From the NCBI GenBank assembly GCA_032191485.1, contig JAVDOI010000012.1, positions 10,354,635 through 10,418,634 on the forward strand: a stretch of 64,000 bases of DNA. The letters run 5' to 3'. Positions 22,902-36,877 of the stretch are shown piece after piece; position 1 is the first letter of the stretch, and the number at the start of each line of letters is the position of its first letter. A program made the translations under genes and the position numbers. The DNA is from Leptoclinus maculatus (taxonomy: Eukaryota > Chordata > Actinopteri > Perciformes > Stichaeidae). Below the pieces are notes generated by a model. It was not told the DNA's origin. It was given only the letters and a program-made list of their open reading frames with translations, and did not search any database.

Positions 22902-25900
22902 TGCGCATACAAACACTGAAACATAAAAAAACACCCAGGTGACACTGTTACATATCAGAGATCAAAGATGTCTTTGCGATGGAGTACTGAGTATTTGCTG
23001 ATATATGCGTCAAGAGAGATTTACATGGGACAGGTACCTAATGAGGTATTTGCTCTGTTCCCCAACTCACATGCACTGTTGCGGGCTTGTGACGGTCTCG
23101 CACATGTGTGCGTAAGACTCCCTTCAAAAAGGCCCTGGGTAGTCAGCAGTGCTGTTTTAGGCACGTCTGCTAATAATATGCACAACGGAGCAGAAGGCAT
23201 TGTATTGGAAAGCACAGCCTGAGGAGCTGCAGTTGCTGATTTGACATGTGCATCTCTTGGCGGGCTGACCCAGATGCTGCCTCGATCCTTGACTCACACA
23301 AATTTCAAAGTGGCATCCTGCTGACACAGGCACGCGCCAGGGAGGTATTTGCATGCATCAGTGCTGAACCAATAGATTCATTAATCCATTAGCCGATTAA
23401 TTATTACAGCCATTTAACACGTGAGAGCCCCAACCAGTTTTATGATGCAAACATTATAGTGGTCAGATTGACTAAGCAAATAAAAAATGTTGTTAATTAC
23501 AATACTTGAATGAATGCCGCTCTCCACCACTGGTATTTGCTGGTTGTCATGGTTGTAATAATTTGTCATTCCTCTGTTTTCCTGGCATAAACTTGAAACA
23601 GTACTTTATAGATTTACTTCACTAAATTCTCAGATTGGAATTGTAGATACGAAACATATAATCAACTGATGAAAATAGAATATGCATTATTGTAGATTAA
23701 AATACCCAGCAGTAGATAAAGTAGGTGACATTAGCCCCGCCTCATTCAGCTACAACATCAATGTCATATAATGTAAGGACCACTGACGAAGATAAAAGAC
23801 ACGCTTTGAGTGTATTTATGAGTTAGAATAGAGACATTTCATATGTTTTATATCTATTCATTGTGATATATGTATAGCTATTAGGGGCCCTCTCAGTTAG
23901 GAGCCTCTCTTGCCTAAGGGGAAAGTCTGCTCCAACGTTAAGGACTTCATGTTTGTTTTAGGGGTGTCGCAAGTGTTTAGAAAATATGGAAATTCAAACA
24001 GCTATAATTCCACGACAATTAAGCCAACTCCATTTTAAACGAGTGAAAGGAGCAAACTCAAAAAATCACCATGATTTTTCTAAGCTCGGCGGGTACTGTA
24101 ACGTTTCATCACTTAAAACGTCTAACTTCCCTGGCTGGCCTTTCACTTTACCTCCTCAACGCTCTCTGCATCTCAAAAAAGCAATTCCAGGTCCAGGGAC
24201 ACATACAGTACACACACCGTCACGACCTGATCCCTGTTGTCCATCTCCAGGAGGTCAAGCAGGGATGCGGTGCATGAGGAGAAACCACTCTCCAACATTA
24301 CGTCCATCCATCATGTGCTGGAGCCTCTAGCTGCAGGACAGGATACTCGCGTATCACTGAAATGAGTCAGCTGGCTTGACTTCAGTCTTTTCAGCCCTAT
24401 GTCCACCTACCATCCCTCTCACTGATAGATGTGTGTTTGTCGTGTATGTGTGCAGAGAATGCTTAGAGTTATGGCGAAAGGGTTACTGAGCCAAGGGTAG
24501 GTGTATGACTTAAGCTTCGCGAAGCCTAGAGACATTGCTCGGCCACTGGATACTGACATTTATCCGTGATTTATCTTTTATCTCTTTGAAGGCACACAGG
24601 AGGGGCTGCTCAATAAGCTGGGCAGATGCCCTGGGAGAAGAGGGCAGCCACATCAGTCACTCACGGCAGATGAAAAGGCTTTAGCAGCCAGACGCCAGAG
24701 AGCAGATATGAGGAGAATCAGAGGCAAAACCTCCCTACAACCGCTGAAAGTTGTAAGCCAGTATTTGCCTCATGCTGTTTTCAAGGCTCTCTCTGATGAC
24801 TCAGATTTGTATTCTTGTAGTTGCACATACATAGCAGACGTTAGTTATGTGTTTCATAAATAATTCTTCCAAATGGCTGAGGACTCATGGACGGCTGCGG
24901 GGGGGGGGCTGTACTGCAGTGAATCGAAACAAACATCTGTGTGCTTGCTGTAACGAGACGGATAGAAATGGGGTTTGGCTGAGAAAGCCAACACCCTTTG
25001 TCTTACGGTGTGTGTAAGACGTCACACATCCTATCACACCATGTGTATTTGTGTGTTTGTAGTTAAGTGTCAGACAGAGCTAACCCCACCATCCATAATA
25101 GCAACAAATGTGTATTCAAACTGCTGAAAGAGGTTGTGACTATATGCCAGACAACAAATTAGGCCAAATCCTGGAACTACAATTTCCAGGTCCGTCACAT
25201 GATGCCATTAAGCTTAAAAAGACCTTTTCCCGTAGACTAACATGGACATTTAAATCAGCGGCTAATTTTTTTAGGTGACTCAACTTTCCAGTACGAACAC
25301 TTGACACTAATTTAAATCCTTAGGTTCTTACAAATGTAAAACACACTAATGGCCGAATCCAGGGTTATGAGAACAAGGCTGGACTCAGGGCCTGGAGGCG
25401 GGGTTAAAGGAAATGCTAATGCGCTTTCTCAACGGGCTCATGGATGCGGAAGATCGCCATTCGATCTAGGTAATATTGAATTTTATCATCGGGAGTCAAA
25501 CTTTGTTTGCTTCATGCGCCACTGAACAACTCTCATAGGAATGAACGGGTCACCACATCCGTCCCTGTGTCCAGTTCTATTTATACATCCATGGTAGCCT
25601 GCGCCGCAGCTGCACTTTTCATGACACCATGGCCACTGCCGGAGTCAGAGATGATAGAAAAACTACAGAACGGTAAAGTCTTCCGGCTTCCATGAAGTCA
25701 CCGATGTGACAACATTTTGTGTTCCCTGTGAGTTATGTAACCAACGAACACGCCAGTGACAGAAAACTACAGTTTGCAGTTGCAGCAAAGAAAACAGAAC
25801 TATTTGGCCATTTGCATTTTATTTTAATTCAGTGGCATCTTGAAAATATATGGCCTTCTCTTCAGGAATGAACAGTGTACACAGAGCATGGCAGCACTGA

Positions 25901-27841
25901 CACCCGGCCTGAGTGGGTGAGTCATAGAGATGTGTTGCTCAGGGACTGATCCCGTCGGAACTGATTTAATACAGTACAGAGTCCTCCTCTCCCTGTTGGT
26001 CCAAAGGTCTTTGTTATGAGTATGATGTCAGAGAGATTGCTCGCCGGAGCTTTCAATTTGGGGATTTGGGGATTTCTGTTCGACTGATTCGTTCCATGTG
26101 TGACGGTTACAGCTGACTCACTGAGAATGTCTTGTTCATACTGGAACACAGTCACACACAAACAAACAAAAAAAGGAGAGGTCATCCCCCCCTCAGAGGT
26201 TAACCATAACAAGCGCAGGGTGGTTTTGATCATGACAAAAGAATGAGTTCCAGGGGCGAGCCAGATCTGTGAGTAAGCCTAATAAAAACTGTAACTGATT
26301 CAGTGGACCAGCATCAACTGCAATACAAACCTCGCAAACACCAACTCTCCTAACAAACTACACATACAAGCACAAAACCGCAGAGATATTACTTCAATGC
26401 CAATACATGCTGCTTGAGGATATGATCACACACCACGAACACATCGACTCACTTCCACTGAGAGTCAATGAGCATTATCTGCGTTATTTTGCCACAGATG
26501 CTTTTCTGATACACTGGAGATGCAATGTGCTTTAAAACACAGAAAAACAAGGAAGTATGACTGCAGTGAACAATACACGTGCTTAATATGAGGTCCAGAA
26601 CGTGGGAGGAAAATAAGAGAGGAAGACCGAGAGGGTAAGACAGAAAATACATTTGTGTATGCATGCACTGACGGAGACACGAGAACAACACAGCTCCATA
26701 TGTAGTAGGTGTTCTCTCGTGTCCATCTTCAACGCCCCCTTGCACAGCTCGAGTTGGAGGTGCACTGCGAAGAATTCAGAGGCGAGCGTTCCTCTCACAC
26801 TCCCCGAGGCGTCTTTTGACAGCTGAAAGCTTTGCCATCTCTTAGCGTAGAGAAGTGTGTCTTGCTCTGCATCAAAACAACCCCGCTCGTATGTGTTGAG
26901 TGCCCTGAAAAACACGTTTTGGTGCCGGCAGCACTGAAGGAGAGACAGAGTGACGGCTGTGCATGAAACCAGAGTTATTAAAGCTTATTAGTCCAATTTA
27001 GTTTTTTCATCTACCATGTTTGGACCACCAGCAGGTACTTGTGGAACCTATTGTGGTGTTAGCAAAAGGGTTTCTTCTTAAGAGCTCCCGAAGAGGAAAA
27101 TGGTATGTATTATACAGCATTTCAAAAGATCACAAAAGAGGGAAGAAGATTTTTTTGTAATAAAAGTTTTAAGGCCATCTCATTGGTTCCCTCAAACAAA
27201 AAAGCCAATGAGATTTTTCAATTGGATTTTGGATTATTGCAGAAAACAAACTCTGTGGCAAACACAAATTTATGACACTTACAAGTTCATGACACTACTT
27301 TATGATTTGTGAAGCCTGGATAAAGTCGCCAGAAGTAAAAAGCTAATGTTAGGCTATAAACAAGCTACACCACGGTCACGTCTTCAACGTCACAACCACT
27401 AAGCTAAAGGCGGACGAGTGTCCAGCGGGACAACCTTTAGTACTCAAATTTAGTTAGCAACTGCCCTTTTTTAAAGACACGTAAAAGCTTGAAAATTCAT
27501 GACTTGGGTATTTACTGACATATATAATGTCGTGGAACGAAACATTAAAGTCTCTTAAGCTTGTGTTAACTACAGACCTTATATCAGACATCTAACCAAA
27601 AACCCATTGAAAAAACCAAAGACGAGGGAACTGGAAGTGCAGAAATGCTAACTCATTTCCGGGTTCAAGGACTCGTTCCTCTAGCATTCTATCGCCTTGG
27701 CACGATTGTAAATGTCTTGTTGGCATTTGATTTATTTTGTCTCCACTTGAGGATGAACACTTAACAATAGCACTCTCTGCTGAAAAATGACATGCAGTGT
27801 GGAGGTGGTTTATACAAAAAAACTAAAACTTTTTGTCAAAA

Positions 27842-27899
<58 letters not shown>
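27842..27899. repeat. GT microsatellite with GC-containing edges
   Basis: About 43 bp of pure GT flanked by GCGTGTGC and GCGCGC variants. Confidence 0.95.
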
Positions 27900-27901
<2 letters not shown>

Positions 27902-28034
27902 CTTTGCGTAGGGTGGTCAAAGTACTTTGTGTGTGTTTTGGTGCACCTTTAACATGTTACATAACGAGAGCAATGGATTATTATTCTGTGTTCTTTTGTG
28001 CAATTACACACAAAGAAGAATGCACTGAGACAGA

Positions 28035-28035
<1 letters not shown>

Positions 28036-28079
<44 letters not shown>
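28036..28079. repeat. (CA)22 microsatellite
   Basis: 44 bp of CA, in inverted relation to the GT array 137 bp before it. Confidence 0.95.
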
Positions 28080-28080
<1 letters not shown>

Positions 28081-30428
28081 GCCCACAGGTGGACGAGCAG
28101 ATTAAGGACGTGAATCCCCAGGTGAAGGGAATCCATTAGGCTTAATTACTCTAACAGGACGTCCCTTTACTAGAGCACACATCCCAGCGAGAGTGAGGAG
28201 AATGAGGATGCCAACCACTTCAAAAGACAATGACACATTTAATTAACTGTGAGATACAGCTGGAGGGAAATTCATACCACCATGCGCCATAATCCGTTTT
28301 CCTTGATAATATTTCGGAACAGGATTATCAATGGTGAGAAGGAGCAGAGAGCTGGCGGCCGGATGAGAACCGACGCTCAGTGGCGAGGCGTTGTTCAGCG
28401 AATGCAGGGTCTCTCATCAGTGGGAAACTCATGGAGTGGGTGCTGCCTGCTAAAAGTGGGTGTCTACTAGTGGAAGCCAAGTGTAAAGAGCTAAAACAAT
28501 GTTACTCTACATTTAGCGAGTGCTGATAACATGCTGGGAAGGTGTACAAACACTGTAGTGTCGTGCTGCTGTTCATAAAAATGGCACAACCAATGCCTCA
28601 TTGTCACTTAATGATCTATTACTCTACATGCTTATTCCTATTCATGGTTGAACTGTGGAGGCGAGGGTTGCTGCGGTTACACTGCCTGTCCTCAGAAAAG
28701 AGTATTTAACACAAGGCATGCGCCTGCTTCCTGCGTTTACACTGCTGTACAAAATGTGAAATGGCAATTTAGACACAGAAATGTCACCGTTGTAATATGG
28801 GATTGCGGCCATCACAATTATATCATAACTGAGTGAAAGCTTTGCACCTCGGGGGTTGATGCGGTATTACTGTGCTCAGTGTGAATGACAAGTCTGTCAG
28901 GAGGCAGGCGTAAAAAAAAAAAATCTATCAGGGCCAGCATGCGTTCGCGGTGAAACCCCTAATTTTCAATTACAATAGTGGATTAATAGCAATCAGCACA
29001 CCCAGGTGGTGCCTGTGATTAGCTAATCTGCAGAAGCATGCATAATGGCATCTGTTCCACTCCACACCTCGTGCAAGCGTGCCCTGGTTAACATCATGTA
29101 GCAAGCGAAGGAGGAAGACGAGGATGGGGGAGGGACATACTTCCATGAGAAAATGTTTATCATGAAAAATGTCACACAGGGTCACATCATGAGTTAACCA
29201 TTCCCCTCGTTTGAATAGTTACCAATCTGGGAGGAGGGAAGAAGAGAGAGAGAGAGGCAATTATAAACTAAAGTTGCTCAGTAGAAATGGCCTGTCATCA
29301 CACAACATCTCGGCCATGCTCTGCCCCGGTAAAGCCCCTCTTGGGAAACGCCGGCACATGTGCAGAAATCAAACTTTGGCACTTCAAAGTTCAAAGACAT
29401 TCTGCCGTTTAATCAAGTCGACACAAACCCGTGGCAATGATGATTTTCTCTCTTTTTTTTTCTCCAAACTGCTTCACTCGTAAGTGGACGGACAAAGTTA
29501 AATGCTCACAGCCAATCTTCTTAATAGGAAGGGAGGGAAAGCTGAGAGCGGGCGCTAATTCAGAGGAATAAATACATTTTCAATTAGACAGCAGAGGCGG
29601 TGAAGGAAACGTCATTACCCAACGGTCGGGTTTTCATCCTGCAGCCCGGCTCGGATTGAGGCATCGCTCATTGTTGTGTTAACGACTTTTAACTAATTGT
29701 CTCGATTGTCCTCTGGCCTGCTTGGACTTCACTCACCATCTTTAGATCAAATGTATTTGGAAAACACAAAGATTATGAAGCTGTACTGTTGGTGGGCTGC
29801 AAGAGTGTAAGCCAGTTTAATTATCTCAACATGAAGTTTACTGGGTTTGCCCGGGACAACTTGAGCTGGTTTATTTCACTTGATTATTAGTATTACTTCT
29901 AAGACAGCCACATCCTTGACTCCTTGGGAATGACCTGAATTATTGAATTAATTGGCCTGAGTCAAAACAACAGATACATATAACTTGATATACAGCTGCA
30001 AATGACAATAAGAGGGTCCAAGCACAATTATAAGCTTTCATTTAATTCATATTTTTATATTTTTTAAATCAAGCTGACTTGAGGAAACACATTTTGGGAG
30101 GAGTCAGGCAACATTGTTAAATAGGCATGATGTTAGCTGAAGCTTTCAGTGGACTTGAGGGAGAGTTTGTGAAGCTGGTGAGGGTTGGAAGAGGAAAGCT
30201 CATCTTGAATACCCTTGAAGGCTAGAACTGGATTTTCATATTGTTGTTAAGATGGTTTTGTATTAACAGATGGGACAAAAGTAAAAATTTGGGGCAAATA
30301 TGACACAATATCATATTAAGGGAGAAAACAGTGCATATCTACAAGCATGCAAACACTGATGCAAGTCACTCCCTTTTCATCAGAGATCTAAAACGTTTCT
30401 GTTCGAGTGGGACAGTTGTAAAATTAGA

Positions 30429-30813
30429 ATTACCGCCTCGCGGATGAATGCCTTCGCCAACCAATCAAGTTGCAGTTCACACCCATGTCTATCCAAATTG
30501 TCACTTCAACATCTTTTCCTTACAAAACAATAGTGTGAAATTGTCATAACTAGTGCAGTGCCTCTTCAGAACAGGCAGAATGCTGGGCCTGTGATGTTGC
30601 TGCTTCCAGCTCACACGAATAACTTCACACTCAACACTGCGCCTTCTGGGTCCTGAACAAAATACCTGCCATGACATAGTTGCATCACACACCTAAGTCA
30701 GAAACACCGATGAAATAAAATGTACTATTATTAGTAGATGTATTATGATGTTTAGATTTGAACTATTGAATTGCCTCTGGCCATGGCTGTGGCCAGCACG
30801 GAGGCATAAAAAG
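30429..30813 (+). mobile_element. short non-autonomous repeat with internal hairpin (copy 1)
   Basis: Begins ATTACCGCCTCGCGG and ends in a self-complementary stretch (CCTCTGGCCA against TGGCCAGCACGGAGG) followed by CATAAAAAG. The first 75 bp align with 41811-41885 at roughly three of four positions, including CAACCA-TCAAG and AAATGTCAC or AATTGTCAC. Non-coding; I recall it as a dispersed fish repeat. Confidence 0.6.
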
Positions 30814-30874
30814 AGTCTGCAGCCACGCTGCTCTCTGTGAGGCCGGTTCTTTAAGCAATGCTTATGCTAAGAAG

Positions 30875-31010
30875 TTAATGTTTCCTAATTCATCCACTGG
30901 GGTTCATGAATGTCTGTACCACATTTTTGCACCAATCCATGAAGTACATGTCAAGACATTTTACCAGCTGAAGTGCGAGAAGAAAGGTCAAGGAATCTCT
31001 AGAGCACCAT
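30875..31010 (+). repeat. R1 interspersed repeat, partial copy
   Basis: Contains GGTTCATGAATGTCTGTACC followed by CAATCCATGAAGTACATGTC and CAAGACATTTTA. These are diverged versions of the late R1 segment seen in the copy at 46010-46080 and in reverse at 21795-22004. It follows a different repeat (30429-30813) by about 60 bp. Confidence 0.55.
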
Positions 31011-32018
31011 AGATATCTGTACCAAACGTCGGGCCTAGAATACGTGAAATATACATTTACTGGCACGAAAAAAGATAATAATTGTATGACTTCTGCTTAA
31101 ATCCTGAGACATTTTTATGAGCGTGTAATTACTCCAGTAATTCAAAAGTCCAATCCAAAGGGTTCAAAATGTTTTGTTGTAATTAAAATTTAAATCCAGC
31201 TACAGAATACTAGAGTATAGTGACAACAAATAAAACATTGAAAGTCAGAAAATACCATAAAACCAAGGACTAATATGTTTTAATTCATATCCTGAAATAA
31301 AACTGATAGCAGGGATAGCAGTTGTCCTTCATGACCTCTGGGTCAGATAAGAAACCAGCCAAGAAGAGGTTCCCTAAAGCACAAAGAGATAAAAAATAAG
31401 CCTCCTTTAAAAAAAAAAAAACCGACACAGGTTGTGAACACCAACAGCTGAGGGAGAAGCAGCATAGCTTCCCTCTGAACCTCGTTTGTCCGAGGGCAAG
31501 CAAAGTGATGAACCAGCCTGTGATCGATGCCAGTTATATCCGTCCTCCCCTCCTGCACCCGGCACAATCCCGCTGAGCGTGGTGAGAAATGAACATGGGC
31601 TCAGATTTATGATAATGGGGGTATTGTTATGAAAAACTATAAAAACGTTTTTAATGAATGAGAACGAGGAAGAAATGCAAAAAGGGAGAACAGAAATTGA
31701 ATTCTGTAAGGATAAATGTTGGCACGCCAGCCCATATTGGATGCAGCTTGCTGTAGGGTCCTTTTGAATGAGAATAATAATGAAAAATAGAAAACAGACA
31801 GAGGTGCTGGCGAGAGGCGAGAGTATCACAGGTTTGCATCTTCTGTGCTCTGATATCACTGTGTTTCAAATCCTATATATTCAAACACGACTCTGCAGGC
31901 TTTTGGCCGCTTGTCACGTCGTCAGCCTTCATACTCCAAATTAATATTAGAGCAAGAGGTTCGCTATGCTGCAAAGTTGACTGATGGAACAAAGACAGAG
32001 TCAGACAAGCAAAGGAGG

Positions 32019-32465
32019 CAGGGATGCACCGTTATCGGATATCGGGACAATACTGACTCAAACAGCTGGATCGGGTATCGGTGACAATGTGGCCGATCTA
32101 TTCAGTTCAATTCTATGTTTATATACTATATACATTATATATACTGGAATATTAAATCTTGTTGAATTTTGACTTATTTGTTGCTGTGAAAAGGTTTACA
32201 CTTGAATTGTAATTCCTGTTAATTTTTCACCAAGTTGCCGGTGTGTCATTTATTATTTTAATAATAAATAAATCAGTGAAGTTATATCTATGTATTTCGT
32301 TATTACATTTTGTTTCAAATAGGTCGTAAAAGCAATGTTTACGTCATGCCTGTCATGTCGCCTTACATTTAAAAGAATGATCACAGACACTTCCACCACA
32401 TCAATGAATTAATGAATCAGATCGGTACTCGGTATCAGCCCGGGTGTCGGATCGGTGCATCCCTG
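32019..32465. mobile_element. non-autonomous hAT-type transposon with terminal inverted repeats and 8-bp target duplication
   Basis: The left terminus CAGGGATGCACCG is matched exactly by the reverse complement of the right terminus CGGTGCATCCCTG. The flanks are AAAGGAGG (32011-32018) and AAAGGAAG (32466-32473), an 8-bp duplication with one mismatch, as expected of hAT transposition. The 447-bp interior is AT-rich with no transposase. Further subterminal similarity (ATCGG, GGTATC words) lies next to both ends. It must have been mobilised by a transposase encoded elsewhere. Confidence 0.88.
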
Positions 32466-32974
32466 AAAGGAAGAGGGTAAGTTAAAATACAGACATCAAA
32501 GCTTACTGCCTCCACAACTGAGAAAAGCTATAGTCTTCAGTCATTTGCCAGAAACAGAACAGCCTTTGAGAAGCATGGAGTAGTGACGTCAGATTAGTGT
32601 CATGAGGGACTCAATGTTTTTTTTATTTCTATTGTTTATTTCTAGGCTGCATTCAGGCCTCAGAGTTGTTTGTGGAAGGAAACGAAGACGAAGGCAGAGA
32701 GAGGCATCAATCATCCTGCCCTCAATCCTGGTGACTGTGCGGATACACTACTGCGTGGATACACTACTGTGCGCAGGTTGTTTTGTCAAGAAGTAAAGGC
32801 AGTGTCACACGCATTCCTTCATTCTGTTGGGAACACATAGTGCTGCTGCTACCGTGTGACCAAAAGTGTTTTATTTCGTTTCAAAAACAGGGCAACTGTT
32901 TTAACCTGGCTGACTTTTTTGGTTCCTTAATTCCGAGTGCAAACACTTTTCTGGAATACAGCTCTATCCATTAT

Positions 32975-32977
32975 GAC

Positions 32978-33011
<34 letters not shown>

Positions 33012-33012
33012 T
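32975..33012. repeat. (GAT)12 trinucleotide repeat
   Basis: GAT units with one GAC at the start. The aspartate run it would encode on the plus strand is not in a credible gene. Confidence 0.95.
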
Positions 33013-34561
33013 TAAAGATTGATAAGAGCAGCAAAACATGATCCTACTGGACTCTTGAACACACATTTCTGCTAATGTCCGACTGAACATCAGCACCAGA
33101 TACTGGATGTTTTTCTTTGTCAGAGCATTTGATTGATTGATCGCTGTTGGGAAGTAAAGGTAATTTCAACAAATACAACCAAAGATACCTTGTTTTAAAG
33201 CACGAAGCTAGCCTTCATAAAGGACGGGGGGATTATAAAGGAGTAGAAGTCGTTGAATAAACAGCCTCCAGAATGGAAATGATCACATTTACAGGTAGCA
33301 CACCGGTAGCAACATTTGCTCAACACTTAAATGAAAATGTACAGTGGATTGGTTCTCAGAGCTTGATCCCAGTTCCGGTCACACTTTCCACCCTTCCATC
33401 ACTGCCAACACGGAGGCAATATGCCTTTTTCACAGAAGAGATTCGGACCTGTCATAATAGGAAAAGCACTCATAACATTAACAACGGCTTCATCCCATTC
33501 CAGTGTCCCAGTGAGCAATGACGGTGACCTAGCGAGCACAATATCAGGACCCTGCCATTCAGCCATTATTAATGTCATTATTCACACCTGTGCTTTTCCT
33601 ACTGCGACGTGTCAAAAGTTCAGCTGTGAACACAGAGGGTGGCATAAAAAGAACGAGTGGAGCGCTCTGAGCTCTGCCCTTTTTCCCACCTAGCCAACCA
33701 GGTGCAGGTGTAGCTGATTTGGAAAAATACCAACATTGACCAACACACACCCAGAACAAGAAGCTTTTTGCCACTTTCGGAATGTAGGAACAGCACTTTT
33801 TCTGGAGTATACGAAGGCCTATTACCCCGATGTCATACAGCACATTACAAATTATACTTGTACCTTTTAATGCATACAATTACCGAGGACTTCACAAATA
33901 TAATGTATAACCACATGGCCTAATTTCCTTGGGCATATATGGCAGCATGATTGATGCTGGAGTTGCTTTACTTAATACACAGCGGAGAGGCTGTAGTTAG
34001 TGCACTTGTGGCCAATCAGACAGCCTGCCTGCATGCATAGAGGCCAAGTAAACTGACTGTCCTTGAAAGCCGGCACCCTGCTACTCCACAGTGCTGCAAT
34101 AGCGGGCTGGAGGAGAGCCGCTGCAAAAGGCCTTAATTCCCAGATTAAAAAAGGTATTCTCAGGTTTCCGGGGTTTGTAGTCTGTTGAACTCTGTGTGTA
34201 ATTGGTTGTGGACCGGTCACAAAGTAGAGGTCACAACCCTCTAGCAGTCTCCAGAGGAATGGGCTGAGGTGGCCCAGTGAGATTTTTGTCAGATTTCCCT
34301 CTCAGGAACCAGCAGGGCTGTTACAGGTCGCCAATGTTGTGCTTTAGGCACTCCAATCACGACAGGACCCAAGAGGACATTACTGGATGGAAATAACCAT
34401 TTCCAGCGCAACATCGCAGCTCAAAGGAGGTTGGCATGCTGACTCAACCTACTTAGAAAAATCTACGAAGGCGGTCAGTGAAAAAAAAAAGAGAAAGAAA
34501 ATAGTGCTTCAATTGAGCCAAAGGCGGTTCTACTACTACTCTACCGGGGCTGTAGTCAGGA

Positions 34562-34685
34562 CTAACTAATTGAGTCAAAGTCAAGTCCTGTCGAGTACGA
34601 ATCAAGTCCAAATCCAAAGGCAGTCGAGACCAACTCAAGACCGAGTCCAGAGCAAATTGAGTCCCGTTCAAGACCAAAACAGGCA
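34562..34685 (+). repeat. degenerate AAGTC/GAGTC-type array
   Basis: The words GAGTC, AAGTC, CAAGAC and CCAAGTC-like variants recur about every 10 bases over roughly 120 bp. This is a diverged tandem-derived low-complexity repeat with no coding content. Confidence 0.6.
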
Positions 34686-36345
34686 AAAGTGTCTTTCCAA
34701 CGCTAATATATTAACAATATTTATCTATCTTCTAACATCAAACTAAACAATTCATAGAATTTAGGATTGAGGACCGTTACAGGTTTCTATAGGTCTGTTA
34801 ACTGAAATCCCTTAAATTCTTTGTTGTATGACTAAATATGCTTTCAATACTTGTTAATAGAAGTGCGTGTGAAGGCTGTTTTCCAACTCGGCCACCAGTG
34901 GTAGGCTATGATGTACAGTTACTGGATTTAAGTCACATTAGTAGAACAACCAAACTGTACATTAAAAAGTATTTGCCTGATTTTCTAAATGTTTGCATTT
35001 CCCCAGAGCAGTGATATCTGGCACAAGCGCATGTCTCATAGTACTACAGCACTGGACGCTACTGCGGTTTAGATTCAGTTCATCTTTGGGTCACCGCTTT
35101 GGTCAAACATGCAAGAAATCTGGAATTCAAACTCCATTCTCCTGTGCATGTTAACAGCACAAACAAGGCCACAGCAGACGTACAGTAAAGACTTTGACAT
35201 ATTTTCAAGAGGTGAAAAAGAATATAGTGCTCTTACCTGATATGGTCGCAACACGTTTTGAATTTGATGGAAGAAAAGGGTCCACATGGAAAAAAAGAGA
35301 AAAAACATGAAGAAATAATGTGTCGAATTAAATAATTTAAAGACATTGGAATTTAAAGAATGCGACAGGCGACAGAAAGAACTTTAAGACATTCACAGAA
35401 CCATCTCAAGATGATATTAACGAAGCTCTCCAAAAACAGGAACAGAAGTGGGACAAGTGAAACTCACGGTGAATGGTGAGTCGTAAATAGACAGCATATA
35501 TGTATATAAAATATATATATATATCTAACACTTCTCTGCTTCCTGAAATGATGATGGAGAACATAACTAATTGAATTGAACATAATGCTTTCTGTACCTG
35601 CATGAATTGATTTGATGCGAGGTCTGCCATGTGTGCACAAACCATGAAGAGGACTCAACAGGTTGTGAAGCAGATTACCACAGAAAACCAGCACTATTCA
35701 TATTCATTAAACTCCACTGGCAGGCAGCCTACTGCTGGACATGTATTAGAGTGTACAGGTACAGTGATAGAGGTTCCCTGTATTCATCCTCTGCATCAAA
35801 ATCAATTCATGCTGTGTGTGAGTAAATAAAAAAAAAAAATGTATGGCATCAAACTGAATCCAAACGGTCACCATGGGAACCTAAATCTTCTTCTTACGGT
35901 TTAGAAAAAACTGGAGAAGAGCCACAATACACATTTGGCCTATTTTTGATTTCACTCAATGCAAAATAAACAACATATAGTATAATACAGTATAACTGCC
36001 TCTCTACACTAGTCCCTGCTGTAACTGTACGCCGCTTTCTAAGAGCAGTGACGGTCACAGCACATCTGCAGAATTCCCCATACAATACATATTCATATGT
36101 GTCTGGCGTAGTTCAGTGGACGAGCTAATATTAAACCTTCAGGAGTCTAAGACATACTGCATGCACAATGGAAGGTCAGATATCTCTACTACCCTTTTGT
36201 GAATGAAAAAGATTATTACAAGAATTCACCTCAAGAGTGGTGCCGATGTGCTCCGTGTCATCAGCAGTGAGTAATTATTCTCGGTCCCTTGCTCCTAACA
36301 CAGATATGAGGCCACTAGGGATCTTGCTGTTGTACTAGCTCGTAG

Positions 36346-36480
36346 GGATGTGGAATGTACTTCAGCCGATACACAATAACTGACAATCGTCTGCTTCTCG
36401 TGGTTGATACCAAAACGATAACTTTACGTTTTTGTATTTCAAAAAGAAGTTCATAACCTGTAATTTATTATCCACACCCG
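36346..36480. mobile_element. possible hAT-like repeat left end
   Basis: Starts GTAGGGATGTGGAATGTACT and runs into CCGATACACAATAACTGACA-type sequence, which resembles hAT-derived fish repeats. No right end or target duplication could be matched. Confidence 0.35.
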
Positions 36481-36877
36481 AGGTCGATGATTTAATATTC
36501 CATTGCTCTGACCTAACTCAATCTAACGGACATCACTTTTGTGAACAGTTCCGACTCTTCAAATGCTTCGTTTGAGGATGCCGTGTCATGTTACATTGGT
36601 GCTGGGTAGTGGCTGACCTCACCTTCACTTCCTTGGAGTCCAGCGGACAGCCTACAAGAACAGCCTCACTGCCAAATAAGAGTACGTTTTTAACACACTA
36701 ACCAACGTTACCACCGACAAAATACCTCTGCCGATGTAATCCATGCTCTACTTAATAAAATGTGTGGTCATGTGAGAGCAAGCGACTAATGTACCTGTGT
36801 TTTACCAAGCACACAATTCATTTGACTTTGATTCATTGTCTCTATTAATTTGCTATAATGTCATTATCAGAATAGAA

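Noticed and set aside
25280..27700. Segments at about 25300-25600 and 27450-27690 that look like known fish repeats
   Set aside because: Recognition is from vague memory only. No ends, target duplications or partner copies were found in this window.
31407..31859. Minus-strand frame of 150 codons, phenylalanine-rich
   Set aside because: Low-complexity FFF runs from A/T tracts. No domain or conserved motif.
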